Shown here: positions 18,150 through 27,475 of the stretch, in pieces
How positions within the stretch are numbered: position 1 is the stretch's first letter
Layout of the letters: each line of letters opens with the position of its first letter
Translations under genes and position numbers: made by a program
Assembly (NCBI RefSeq): GCF_006494775.1
Contig: NZ_CP041146.1
Span: 5,394,001-5,458,000, forward strand
DNA: 64,000 nt
Direction of reading: 5' to 3'
Source: Nocardioides humi
Lineage (GTDB): Bacteria > Actinomycetota > Actinomycetes > Propionibacteriales > Nocardioidaceae
The notes under the pieces: generated by a model
The model's database searches: none
The model's input: the letters and a program-made list of their open reading frames with translations, nothing else
What the model was told of the DNA's origin: nothing

Positions 18150-19451
18150 ATGATCGCCGACAGTCTGTGGCCGCTGGGTGCAGCGGCCGTCCTGGTGGTG
18201 CTCGCAGGGTTGTTCGCCGCGGCGGACGCGGCCCTGGCGGGGTTCTCGCGCGCGCGGGCGCAGGAGATGGTGGGCGAGGGTCGCGCGGGCGCGCGGCGCC
18301 TGGTCGTCGTCCTCGAGGACGCGCCGCGGCACCTCAACACCGCGCTGCTGCTGCAGCTGCTGTGCGAGATCGCGGCGATCGTCGTCGTCACGCTGTACGT
18401 CGACGACCGCCTCGACGCGTCCTGGTGGGCCAGCGGCGGGCTGGCGCTGGGCGTGATGCTCGTGGTCTCCTTCGTCGTCATCGGCGTCGCGCCGCGCACC
18501 GTCGGCCGCCAGCACGCCGAGACCGTGGCCGTGTGGTGCGCCTGGCCGCTGTCGGCGCTGACCACCGTGCTCGGCCCGATCCCGCGGCTGCTGATCCTGG
18601 TCGGCAACGCGATCACACCGGGCCGCGGCTTCCGCGAGGGCCCGTTCCAGACGGAGACCGAGCTGCGTGAGCTCGTCGACATCGCCGAGGCCTCCGAGCT
18701 GATCGAGGCCGGCGAGCGGAAGATGATCCACTCCGTCTTCGAGCTCGGCGACACCACCGTGCGCGAGGTGATGGTGCCGCGCGGCGACGTGGTCTACATC
18801 GAGACCCACAAGAACCTGCGCCAGACCATGTCGCTGTTCCTGCGCTCGGGCTTCTCCCGGGTCCCGGTCATCGGCGAGAACCTCGACGACGTGCGCGGCA
18901 TGGCCTACCTCAAGGACGTCGTGCGCCGCGACTTCGAGGCGCCCGACGTCGAGCTCACCCAGAAGGTCGAGGAGGTCATGCGGCCGGTGGTCTGGGTGCC
19001 GGAGTCCAAGCCGGTCGACGACCTGCTCCGCGAGATGCAGCTGCGCCGCCAGCACGTCGCGATCGTCGTCGACGAGTACGGCGGCACGGCCGGCCTGATC
19101 ACCATCGAGGACCTGCTCGAGGAGATCGTCGGCGAGATCACCGACGAGTACGACGAGGCCGAGGTCGAGGTCGAGCACGTCGGCGACGGCCGCGACGACG
19201 AGGTCCGGGTCTCCTCCCGCTACCCGGTCGACGACCTCGACGAGATCTTCGGCTTCCCGATCGAGGAGGAGGACGTCGACTCGGTCGGCGGGCTGCTCGC
19301 CAAGCACCTCGGCCGGGTCCCGATCCCGGGCTCGGTGGTCGAGGCCCACGGGCTGCGCTTCGAGGCCGAGCAGGCGGCCGGTCGCCGCAACAAGATCGGC
19401 ACCGTGCTGATCTCGCGGGCGCCGTCGGCCGGCGCCGTCAGCGGCGGCTGA
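18150..19451 (+). CDS. CNNM/CBS-domain membrane protein (CorC/HlyC family)
   Basis: Integral membrane protein of 433 aa. Residues 1-~150 form the DUF21/CNNM transmembrane domain (hydrophobic segments at ~5-25, 60-80, 90-110 and 120-150), followed by a CBS pair ([23 protein letters not shown] ... [27 protein letters not shown]) and a CorC_HlyC domain. Relatives export or regulate Mg2+/Co2+; despite 'hemolysin' labels, a divalent-cation role is more likely. It follows ybeY after 16 bp in the phoH-ybeY-CBS operon. Confidence 0.92.
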   Translation: MIADSLWPLGAAAVLVVLAGLFAAADAALAGFSRARAQEMVGEGRAGARRLVVVLEDAPRHLNTALLLQLLCEIAAIVVVTLYVDDRLDASWWASGGLALGVMLVVSFVVIGVAPRTVGRQHAETVAVWCAWPLSALTTVLGPIPRLLILVGNAITPGRGFREGPFQTETELRELVDIAEASELIEAGERKMIHSVFELGDTTVREVMVPRGDVVYIETHKNLRQTMSLFLRSGFSRVPVIGENLDDVRGMAYLKDVVRRDFEAPDVELTQKVEEVMRPVVWVPESKPVDDLLREMQLRRQHVAIVVDEYGGTAGLITIEDLLEEIVGEITDEYDEAEVEVEHVGDGRDDEVRVSSRYPVDDLDEIFGFPIEEEDVDSVGGLLAKHLGRVPIPGSVVEAHGLRFEAEQAAGRRNKIGTVLISRAPSAGAVSGG

Positions 19452-20384
19452 TCAGCCGAGCAGCGCCCACGGGTCCTCGCGCCGCCACACCGTCGGGAAG
19501 TGCAGCCCGACGCCCTGGCGCTCCGCGAGCCCGGTGAGCACCGCCATCGTCGCGTCGAGGTCGTCGCCGAGGTAGGGCAGGGCGCGCAGCGGCCGGTCGA
19601 GGGGCCGGAAGAAGTCGTCCCAGTGGATCAGCACGACCTGCCGGGCGCCGACGGTCTCGACCGTCTCGGCCCAGTACCGCTCGACGTACGCCCGGTCCTG
19701 CACGCCGAGCTGTCCCACGCCGAGGTACGCCACGTCGGCGCGGCGGCCCGCCAGGGCTCCGGCGCGGAAGCCCGCGCTGCCCTGGACCAGCGCGGTGCGC
19801 CCGCTGTCGTGCTCGACGAGGATCGACCACGCCTCGCCGCACCGGTAGGCGTCGGTCCGCGCCGGCGGCACCACCGGCGCCGTGATCGGCCCCGGGTACC
19901 GGTCGGGCGGGCAGTGCTCGCCCTCGACCCAGGTCAGCCGGAACCCGCCGACCACGACCGGCTCATCCGGTACGACGACCCCGACCCGGTCCTGCGGCAG
20001 CCCGCCGCCCCGCCCGATCTGCGCGGCCGACGCGCCGCCCAGCAGCCGGGCGCCGGTGCGGGCGGCCACGACCGCGGAGTCCAGCGCGTGGTCGTAGTGG
20101 GTGTGCACGGGCGCGACGACGTCGACCCGGTCGATCCCGGCCCGGGCCAGGGTCCGGCGGATCCGCTGCTCGTCCGGCGCGATCCGGCCGAGCGCGACGC
20201 GCGGGAGGGACGGGCGGGAGAAGAAGCCGTCGGTGAGGACCGCCGAGCGGCCGTCCTCGACGAGCAGCGACGCCACGCCCAGGAAGGTCACGCCGACGCC
20301 GTCGGCGCGCTGCGGCAGGCCGAACCGGTCGGCGTACCGGCCGATCTCGGGACGCCCGAGCCGGAGCCGCAGGCCGAGGGCCAC
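19452..20384 (-). CDS. MBL-fold hydrolase (UlaG/RomA-like)
   Basis: A 310-aa metallo-beta-lactamase-fold protein. TFLGVASLLVEDGRSAVLTDGFFSRP resembles the first strand region of UlaG/NAPE-PLD-type enzymes; VHTHYDHALDS is the HxHxDH zinc motif, and IHWDDFFRPL supplies the late His/Asp. Substrate unknown. Its stop abuts the CBS gene end convergently, without a spacer. Its GTG start is 2 bp from the stop of the DUF1330 gene, so the two form an operon. Confidence 0.85.
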   Translation of the reverse strand: MALGLRLRLGRPEIGRYADRFGLPQRADGVGVTFLGVASLLVEDGRSAVLTDGFFSRPSLPRVALGRIAPDEQRIRRTLARAGIDRVDVVAPVHTHYDHALDSAVVAARTGARLLGGASAAQIGRGGGLPQDRVGVVVPDEPVVVGGFRLTWVEGEHCPPDRYPGPITAPVVPPARTDAYRCGEAWSILVEHDSGRTALVQGSAGFRAGALAGRRADVAYLGVGQLGVQDRAYVERYWAETVETVGARQVVLIHWDDFFRPLDRPLRALPYLGDDLDATMAVLTGLAERQGVGLHFPTVWRREDPWALLG

Positions 20385-20386
20385 GG

Positions 20387-20674
20387 CTACACGCCGGGGA
20401 CGATCCGGAGGTCGCGCTCGGCGCCGTCGTCGAGCGCGGCGAGCGCCTCCTGGTAGCCCGTGCTGTCGTGGGCCGCGACCGCCGCCTCGACGCTGTCGAA
20501 CTCGATGACCACCACCCGCTGGTCGAGCCCGGCCTCGTAGACCCGCTCGGGCAGGCCGCGGGCGAGGAACCGGCCGCCGTGCTCGGCGAGCACCGGCCCG
20601 GCGAGGGCGGCGTAGGCCGCCAGCTTCTCGGCGTCGTGGACGGCGCGGTAGTTGCTGATCCAGTAGGCAGGCAT
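20387..20674 (-). CDS. DUF1330 family protein
   Basis: A 95-aa dimeric alpha/beta-barrel (ferredoxin-like) protein of the DUF1330 type: MPAYWISNYRAVHDAEKLAAYAALAGPVLAEHGGRFLARG is characteristic, with VVVIEFDSVEAAVAAHDSTGYQEAL in the second half. Function unknown; related to ABM and muconolactone isomerase-like domains. Start ATG 20674 lies 6 nt after a CAGGAT hexamer (minus strand) inside an inverted repeat shared with the divergent gene. Confidence 0.85.
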   Translation of the reverse strand: MPAYWISNYRAVHDAEKLAAYAALAGPVLAEHGGRFLARGLPERVYEAGLDQRVVVIEFDSVEAAVAAHDSTGYQEALAALDDGAERDLRIVPGV

Positions 20675-20712
20675 GGGCCCATCCTGCACCCCTGAGAGGA
20701 TGGGCCCATGCC
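20670..20712. promoter_or_regulatory. Inverted repeat spanning two divergent starts
   Basis: Two perfect 16-bp arms, GGCATGGGCCCATCCT (20670-20685) and its complement (20697-20712), with an 11-bp spacer. Each arm contains the start codon of one divergent gene, 6 nt of GGGCCC, and an AGGAT -10-like end, so both genes have the same leaderless core promoter. ATGGGCCCAT is itself palindromic, giving two candidate operator sites. Confidence 0.75.
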
Positions 20713-21067
20713 CGACCTCTCCGCCGAGGACCAGAAGCTCGTCACCCTTGCCCGCGCCACCCGCGCGCGGATCCAGGCGGCAGAGGGCGCCGCCGTCCGC
20801 GACACCGACGGCCGCACGTACGCCGCCGCCACGGTCGACCTGCCCTCCCTCCGGCTGAGCGCGGTGCAGGCCGTGGTCGCGATGGCCGTCGCCTCGGGCT
20901 CCCGCGGCGTCGACGCCTGCGTCCTCCTCGGGGACGCGCCGGACGCCGGGCAGGACCTCACCGAGCCGGACGCCGCCGTCCTCGCCGACTTCGCCGGCGC
21001 CGCGGGCGTGGTCGTCCACCTCGGCGACGCCCGCGGCGCGATCGGGGCCACCGTCACCCGGCCATGA
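20708..21067 (+). CDS. Cytidine deaminase-like protein lacking zinc ligands
   Basis: A 119-aa protein whose position (after the phoH-ybeY-CBS block, upstream of era) and helix/strand pattern (LVTLARATRARIQAAEGAAVRDTDGRTYAAATVDLPSLRLSAVQAVVAMAVASG) resemble the small cytidine deaminase-like gene of this neighbourhood in actinobacteria. The usual HAE and PCxxC zinc-binding motifs are absent: the equivalent regions read LPSLRLSAVQ and GDAPDAGQ. It is probably catalytically inactive or repurposed. It starts at ATG 20708 from the shared inverted repeat. Confidence 0.6.
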   Translation: MPDLSAEDQKLVTLARATRARIQAAEGAAVRDTDGRTYAAATVDLPSLRLSAVQAVVAMAVASGSRGVDACVLLGDAPDAGQDLTEPDAAVLADFAGAAGVVVHLGDARGAIGATVTRP

Positions 21068-21135
21068 CATCTGTCATGGCCGGGTCGTGACGCCTGCCAG
21101 AGGCGTGCGGGCCCGCCGGCGGCGACGCTGGAGCC

Positions 21136-22034
<899 letters not shown>

Positions 22035-22038
<4 letters not shown>

Positions 22039-22820
22039 CCACGAGCACCGTCGACCCGACCGCCCGCCGGGTCCCGCCCCTGGGCGGCCTGAACCCCACC
22101 GTGCTCGGCATCGAGCTGCGCCGGATGCTGCGCAACCGCCGCACCGTGATCTTCACGCTGGTCCTCCCCGCCGCGCTGACGCTGAGCTTCGGCGGCCAGT
22201 CCGGCTGGGACGAGCGCGCCGGCGTCGGCAACGTCGCGGCCTACATCCTCGCCTCGATGGCGATGTACGGCGCCGCCCTCACGGCCGCCGCCGGCGGCTC
22301 GATGGTCGCCCTCGAGCGCTCCCTGGGCTGGTCCCGGCAGCTGCGCCTCACCCCGCTCCACCCGGTCGCCTACATCCTGATGAAGGCGTTCGTCGCTCTC
22401 GTGATGGGTGCGCTGGCGATCCTCGCCGTCAACGTGGTCGGGGTGCTGCAGGGCAAGGCGGACATGCCGGCCAGCACCTGGATCCAGTGCGGCGTGCTGG
22501 CGCTCGTCTGCACCCTGACCTTCGCCGCGCTCGGCGTCTTCGTCGGCTACGTCGTGCCGGGCGAGAACGCCATGCAGATCCTCGGCCCCGGCCTCGCGCT
22601 GCTGTCCTTCCTCGGCGGCCTGTTCATCCCGCTCAGCCAGTACGCCCACGGTGTGCGGCTGGTGGCCTACTGGACGCCGATGTACGGCGTGGCCGAGGTC
22701 GTCCGCGCCCCGCTCACCCACGAGCTGCCCTGGTACGCCGTCGTCAACGCGGTCGGCTGGTGCGCGCTCTTCGTGGCCGGCGCGGCGTGGCGGATGAGCA
22801 AGGACACCGCGCGGGTCTGA
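22035..22820 (+). CDS. ABC-2 type permease
   Basis: Membrane partner of the upstream ATPase: 261 aa with about six hydrophobic segments and the ABC-2 pattern. Typical stretches are LRRMLRNRRTVIFTLVLPAALTLSF near the N-terminus and GLFIPLSQYAHGVRLVAYWTPMYGVAEVVRAPL near the C-terminus. It is translationally coupled to the ATPase by ATGA and followed after 36 bp by the histidine kinase. Confidence 0.9.
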
Positions 22821-22856
22821 GCCGGGACCTCTGCGCCGGGGACTACCGTGACGACC

Positions 22857-23966
22857 GTGGAGACACCGGGCCAGGTCGAGCCGCCGCGGGCGATGGGCCG
22901 GCTCGGCCCGATGTTCGCCGCGATCTGGCTGGCGTTCCTCCTCGACCCGGTCCGCGCGGCCTGGACGGACCTGCCGGCGGCGCACGCCTGGCTGGGGCTG
23001 GTCGCGACCCTGGTGTTCGCGGCGACCTACCTGGCCCTGTGGATCGCCGTGCGCACCGACCGGGCCCGGCTCGTGCAGGTGCCGCCGCTGCGGACCCGGC
23101 TGGTGTGGATGGCCGCGCTGAGCGGCCTGGCGGCGGTCATGGTGGCCGCGCTCGGCCAGGTCGGCACGGCCAGCGTGGTCTATCTCGCGGTCACCGTCGT
23201 GATGCTCTTCCCGGTCGCGGTGTTCGTGCCGGTCGTGGCGGCTCTCGCCGTGGCGGTCCTCGTCACCGGCGTCGCGCTGCCGGGGTGGGAGCACAGCCCC
23301 TGGCTGGCCTTCTCCATCATCGCCGCGTCGCTGGCCGTCTTCGGCGTGCGCTCGATGATGAACCGCAACCTGGAGCTGATCCGGGCGCACGAGACCAACG
23401 CCGAGCTCGCCGCCGAGCAGGTGCGCAACCGACTGGCCCGCGACCTGCACGACATACTCGGCCACTCGCTCACCGTGATCACCATCAAGGCCGAGCTGGC
23501 CGGCCGGCTCTTCGACGCCGACCCCGAGCGGGCGCGGGCCGAGCTCACCGACCTCGAGCGGCTGAGCCGCGACGCCCTCGCCGACGTACGCCGCGCGGTC
23601 GAGGGCTACCGCGACCTGACCCTGCCGGGGGAGATCGCCCGCGCACGGACGGCACTGGCCGCCGCCCAGATCGACGCCGCGCTCCCCAACAGCACCGACG
23701 AGGTGCCCAGCGAGGCACGGGAGCTGTTCGCCTGGGCCGTCCGCGAGGCCGTCACCAACGTGGTGCGGCACTCCGGTGCGCGGCACTGCGAGGTGCGGCT
23801 CTCGCCCCACGCGGTGGAGGTGCGCGACGACGGCCGCGGCGTCCCCGCGGGCGCGACCCACGGCTCGGGCCTCACCGGCCTCCAGGAGCGGGCGACCGCC
23901 CTCGGCGCGACCCTGGTCACCCGCAGCCTCGACCCCGGCTGGTCGGTGGCGGTGGTGCTGCGGTGA
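22857..23966 (+). CDS. Sensor histidine kinase (DesK/NarX-like, HisKA_3)
   Basis: N-terminal region with about five transmembrane segments (residues ~20-150), then the HisKA_3 dimerisation helix RNRLARDLHDILGHSLTVITIKAELAGRL with the phospho-accepting His, and a short HATPase (AVREAVTNVVRHSGARHCEV ... VRDDGRGVPAGATHGSGLTGLQERA). About 369 aa. I prefer GTG 22857, 7 nt after a TACCGT hexamer (22844-22849); GTG 22848 lies inside that hexamer. It likely controls the adjacent ABC exporter, as in DesKR/LiaSR-type arrangements. Overlaps the response regulator by GTGA. Confidence 0.9.
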   Translation: METPGQVEPPRAMGRLGPMFAAIWLAFLLDPVRAAWTDLPAAHAWLGLVATLVFAATYLALWIAVRTDRARLVQVPPLRTRLVWMAALSGLAAVMVAALGQVGTASVVYLAVTVVMLFPVAVFVPVVAALAVAVLVTGVALPGWEHSPWLAFSIIAASLAVFGVRSMMNRNLELIRAHETNAELAAEQVRNRLARDLHDILGHSLTVITIKAELAGRLFDADPERARAELTDLERLSRDALADVRRAVEGYRDLTLPGEIARARTALAAAQIDAALPNSTDEVPSEARELFAWAVREAVTNVVRHSGARHCEVRLSPHAVEVRDDGRGVPAGATHGSGLTGLQERATALGATLVTRSLDPGWSVAVVLR

Positions 23967-24577
23967 GCGCGCCCATCCGGCTGCTGCTGGCCGACGACCA
24001 GGCCCTGGTCCGCGGCGCCCTCTCGGCGCTGCTCGGGCTCGAGCCCGACCTGGAGGTCGTCGCCGAGGCCGGCACGGGGGAGGAGGCCGTCGCCGCGGCC
24101 CGTGCCCACACCCCCGACGTCGCGCTGCTCGACGTCGAGATGCCCGGCCTGGACGGGATCGCCGCCTGCGCCGAGGTCCGCGCCGCGAGTCCCGGCACCC
24201 GGGTGCTGATCGTCACCACCTTCGGCCGGCCCGGCTACCTGCGCCGGGCGCTCCAGGCCGGCGCCTCCGGCTTCGTGGTGAAGGACACCCCGGCGCCGCA
24301 GCTCGCGGACGCCGTACGCCGGATCCACCAGGGGCTGCGCGTGGTCGACCCCGCCCTCGCCACCGACTCCCTGGTCGCGGGGGAGTCGCCGCTGACCGCC
24401 CGGGAGACCGACGTCCTGCGCGCGGCCCGCGACGGCGCCTCCGTCGCGGCGATCGCGGCCCAGCTCTTCCTCTCCGAGGGCACCGTGCGCAACCATCTCT
24501 CGGCGGCCATCGGCAAGACCGGTGCGACCAACCGCACCGAGGCGGTGCTCGTCGCGCTCGGAAACGGCTGGCTCTAG
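23963..24577 (+). CDS. Response regulator, NarL/LuxR family
   Basis: 204 aa: receiver domain (IRLLLADDQALVRGALSALLG; phospho-acceptor Asp in VALLDVEMPGLDG; switch Thr in LIVTTFGR; Lys in VVKDTPAP) and a C-terminal LuxR helix-turn-helix (SPLTARETDVLRAARDGASVAAIAAQLFLSEGTVRNHLSAAIGKTG). Coupled to the kinase by GTGA, forming a four-gene exporter plus two-component unit. Confidence 0.93.
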   Translation: MSAPIRLLLADDQALVRGALSALLGLEPDLEVVAEAGTGEEAVAAARAHTPDVALLDVEMPGLDGIAACAEVRAASPGTRVLIVTTFGRPGYLRRALQAGASGFVVKDTPAPQLADAVRRIHQGLRVVDPALATDSLVAGESPLTARETDVLRAARDGASVAAIAAQLFLSEGTVRNHLSAAIGKTGATNRTEAVLVALGNGWL

Positions 24578-24591
24578 AAGGGGGACCACTG

Positions 24592-24607
24592 GTTGACTGA
24601 GGTCAAC
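24592..24607. promoter_or_regulatory. Inverted repeat upstream of bfaA, possible operator
   Basis: GTTGAC-TGAG-GTCAAC, a perfect 6-bp dyad located about 50 bp upstream of the bfaA start and just after the response-regulator stop. Size and symmetry suit a TetR- or GntR-type fatty-acid regulator site, but no regulator gene is adjacent. The stem is too short to be a convincing terminator. Confidence 0.4.
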
Positions 24608-24653
24608 TGACCCCCGCCGTGCCGATGTCCCCGGACAGGAGTATTTTCGAACT

Positions 24654-26018
24654 ATGGCAAACCGTGCTCGGGAGGAGCATGCGCGGGCTGTGCAACGGCT
24701 CGCCGACTCCTACGCCGCCATTCCCCCTGGTCAGCCCGTGCGGCTCGCGAAGCGCACGACCAACCTGTTCCGTGCGCGTGCGGCCACCAGCGCGCCGGGC
24801 CTGGACGTCAGCGGTCTCGCCGGCGTCATCGAGGTGCTGCCCGACAGTCCCGACGGCCCGGTCGCCGAGGTCCAGGGCATGTGCACCTACGAGGACCTCG
24901 TCGACGCGACGCTGCCCCACGGCCTGATGCCGTACGTCGTCCCGCAGCTGCGCACGATCACCCTCGGCGGCGCCGTCACCGGGCTCGGCATCGAGTCGAC
25001 CAGCTTCCGGCGCGGGCTCCCGCACGAGTCGGTGCTCGAGATGGACGTCTTCACCGGAGGCGGCCAGGTGGTCACCACCCGCCCCGGCGACGACCTCTTC
25101 GACACCTTCCCCAACTCCTACGGCTCGCTCGGCTACGCCACCCGCCTGCGGATCCGGCTGGCGCCGGTGCCGCCGTACGTCGCGCTGCGGCACGTCCGCT
25201 TCGACGACGCCGGCCTGCTCGCCAAGACCATCGCCGAGGTCACCGCCACCCAGGAGTACGACGGCGAGCCGGTCCACGGCCTCGACGGCGTCTCCTTCGG
25301 CCCGGGCGAGCACGTCCTCACCCTCGCCCGGTGGACCGACGAGCCGGGGCCGACCTCCGACTACGCCGGGCAGCAGGTCTACTACCGCTCGCTGCAGACC
25401 TGCGACCGCGACCGGCTCACCACCTACGACTACCTGTGGCGCTGGGACACCGACTGGTTCTGGTGCTCGGGCGCCTTCGGCGCGCAGAACCCGCGCATCC
25501 GCCGGCTCTGGCCGCGCCGCTACCGCCGCTCCGACGTCTACATGCGGCTGCTCCACCTCGACCGCCGGTTCGGGATCGCCGACCGCCTCGACCGCCGCGC
25601 CGGCCGGCCGCTGCGCGAGCGGGTCGTCCAGGACATCGAGGTCCCCGTCGAGCGGCTGGGGGAGTTCCTCGCCTGGTTCGACGAGGAGATCGGGATGCGG
25701 CCGGTGTGGCTGTGCCCGCTGGCGACCACCCGGCCCTGGCCGACGTACCCCCTGGAGACCGGCAAGGTCTACGTCAACGTCGGCTTCTGGGGCACCGTCC
25801 ACGTCGGCCCCGATGCCACCGACGCCCCGCGCAACCGCGCCATCGAGGCCAAGGTCCACGAGCTCGGCGGGCATAAATCGCTCTACTCCGAGGCTTTCTA
25901 CGACCGGGCCACCTTCGACGCTCTCTACAACACGGCCCACCTCGACGAGGTGAAGCGCCGCTACGACCCCGACGACCGACTGACCACCCTCTACGACAAG
26001 GCGGTGAAGAGCCGATGA
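24654..26018 (+). CDS. bfaA: FAD-binding reductase for 10-methyl fatty acid synthesis (BfaA/TmsA-like)
   Basis: A 454-aa FAD-dependent oxidoreductase of the DHCR24-like/FAD_binding_4 group. The flavin-binding region runs from residue ~60 to 170, with TLGGAVTGLGIESTSFRRGLPHESVLEMDVFTGGG and NSYGSLGYATRLRIRLAPV. It is translationally coupled (ATGA) to a cyclopropane-synthase-like methyltransferase. That pair is the known bfaA-bfaB arrangement of actinobacteria: the methyltransferase adds a methylene at C10 of oleoyl chains in phospholipids and the flavoprotein reduces it to 10-methylstearate (tuberculostearic acid). Gene symbol is assigned by this context. Confidence 0.82.
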   Translation: MANRAREEHARAVQRLADSYAAIPPGQPVRLAKRTTNLFRARAATSAPGLDVSGLAGVIEVLPDSPDGPVAEVQGMCTYEDLVDATLPHGLMPYVVPQLRTITLGGAVTGLGIESTSFRRGLPHESVLEMDVFTGGGQVVTTRPGDDLFDTFPNSYGSLGYATRLRIRLAPVPPYVALRHVRFDDAGLLAKTIAEVTATQEYDGEPVHGLDGVSFGPGEHVLTLARWTDEPGPTSDYAGQQVYYRSLQTCDRDRLTTYDYLWRWDTDWFWCSGAFGAQNPRIRRLWPRRYRRSDVYMRLLHLDRRFGIADRLDRRAGRPLRERVVQDIEVPVERLGEFLAWFDEEIGMRPVWLCPLATTRPWPTYPLETGKVYVNVGFWGTVHVGPDATDAPRNRAIEAKVHELGGHKSLYSEAFYDRATFDALYNTAHLDEVKRRYDPDDRLTTLYDKAVKSR

Positions 26019-27322
26019 CGGCACCGACGAGTGCACCGGCAGGCAAGGGCATCGCGCCCACGATCGCGTCCCTCTTCCCGGGCGGGCTGCCCCTGTGGCT
26101 CAAGGCCTACGACGGATCCGTCGCGGGCGACCAGAGCCGGCCCTACGGCGTGGAGCTGGTCAGCGAGCGCGGCCTCTCCTACATCATGACCGCGCCGGGC
26201 GACCTCGGCCTGGCCCGCGCCTACGTCGCCGGCGACCTGGTCCTCCACGGCGCCCACCCCGGGGACCCGTACGAGGCGTTCTCCCTGCTCAAGGACCACA
26301 CCGACTTCGGGATCCCGGGGCCGCTCGAGCTGATCGGCGTGCTGCGCTCGCTCGGGCTGAGCCACCTGATCCCGCCGCCGCCGCCGCCGCAGGAGCACCT
26401 CCCGGCCTGGCGGCACCGCCTCGAGGGCCTGCGCGCCCTCGGCAAGTGGGGCCGGCACTCGCAGGAGCGCGACGCCGACGCGATCCAGCACCACTACGAC
26501 GTCTCGAACGCCTTCTACGAGCACGTCCTCGGCCCCTCGATGACCTACACCTGCGCGGTGTTCCCGACCGAGGACGCCACGCTCGAGGAGGCGCAGGACC
26601 ACAAGTACGACCTCGTCTGCCGCAAGCTCGACCTGCAGCCCGGGCAGCGCCTGCTCGACATCGGCTGCGGGTGGGGCGGCATGGTGCGCCACGCCGCGAA
26701 GCACTACGGCGTCCAGGTGCTCGGCGTGACCCTCTCCCGGGAGCAGGCCACCTGGGCGCAGGAGGAGATCAAGCGCCAGGGGCTCGACGACCTCGCCGAG
26801 GTGCGCCACTCCGACTACCGCGAGGTCGAGGAGGGCGACTTCGACGCGGTCAGCTCGATCGGCCTCACCGAGCACATCGGCGTCGACAACTACCCGGCGT
26901 ACTTCGGCTTCATGCGCGACAAGCTCAAGCCGCGGGGCCGGATCCTCAACCACTGCATCACCCGTCACGACAACGTGGACCGGCGTACCGGCGCCTTCAT
27001 CGACCGCTATGTCTTCCCCGACGGCGAGCTCGCCGGCTCCGGGACGATCGTGCGGGCCGTCGAGGACGCCGGGCTCGAGGTGCAGCACCACGAGAACTTC
27101 CGGGTCCACTACGCGAAGACCCTTGCGGGCTGGTGCCGGAACCTCGCCGACAACTGGGACGCCTGCGTCGCCGAGACCGACGAGGGCACGGCTCGGGTGT
27201 GGGGCCTGTACATGGCGGGCTCGCGGATCGCCTTCGAGCGCAACGAGATCCAGCTCCACCACGTGCTGGCCACGAAGACCGACGACGGCGACAGCGGCTA
27301 CCCCCTGCGTCACGAGTTCTGA
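26015..27322 (+). CDS. bfaB: SAM methyltransferase for 10-methylene fatty acids (BfaB/UfaA1-like)
   Basis: 435-aa cyclopropane-fatty-acyl-phospholipid synthase family protein. SAM motif I LLDIGCGWGGMVRHAAKHYGVQVLGVTLS, DAIQHHYDVSNAFYEHVLGPSMTYTCAVF (substrate pocket entry) and SSIGLTEHIGVDNYPAYF are typical. An N-terminal ~110-residue extension with VSERGLSYIMTAPGDLGLARAYVAGDL is the DUF7884-type lipid-binding region of UfaA1-like enzymes. The product becomes the substrate of the coupled flavoprotein. A strong hairpin follows the gene. Confidence 0.85.
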   Translation: MTAPTSAPAGKGIAPTIASLFPGGLPLWLKAYDGSVAGDQSRPYGVELVSERGLSYIMTAPGDLGLARAYVAGDLVLHGAHPGDPYEAFSLLKDHTDFGIPGPLELIGVLRSLGLSHLIPPPPPPQEHLPAWRHRLEGLRALGKWGRHSQERDADAIQHHYDVSNAFYEHVLGPSMTYTCAVFPTEDATLEEAQDHKYDLVCRKLDLQPGQRLLDIGCGWGGMVRHAAKHYGVQVLGVTLSREQATWAQEEIKRQGLDDLAEVRHSDYREVEEGDFDAVSSIGLTEHIGVDNYPAYFGFMRDKLKPRGRILNHCITRHDNVDRRTGAFIDRYVFPDGELAGSGTIVRAVEDAGLEVQHHENFRVHYAKTLAGWCRNLADNWDACVAETDEGTARVWGLYMAGSRIAFERNEIQLHHVLATKTDDGDSGYPLRHEF

Positions 27323-27340
27323 CGGATCGGTCCGATCGGA

Positions 27341-27379
27341 CCGCAGGCCCGGGACCTTGGTCCCGGGCCTGCGGCGTTT
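27341..27379 (+). terminator. Strong intrinsic-terminator-like hairpin after bfaB
   Basis: A perfect 16-bp GC-rich stem (27341-27356 paired with 27359-27374; arms CCGCAGGCCCGGGACC and complement) with a TT loop, followed by CGTTTTCG. It ends the bfaAB unit and separates it from the large surface-protein operon. The T-run is short, as is usual in GC-rich actinobacteria. Confidence 0.8.
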
Positions 27380-27475
27380 TCGTCCGGGCCGGCCACGGCG
27401 GGTGCCAGACTCGCGCCCGGGGCTCGGTGTCGCGTCGTGCGCACTGGAGGGGACACAACAGGCTGGGGAGCGGTC

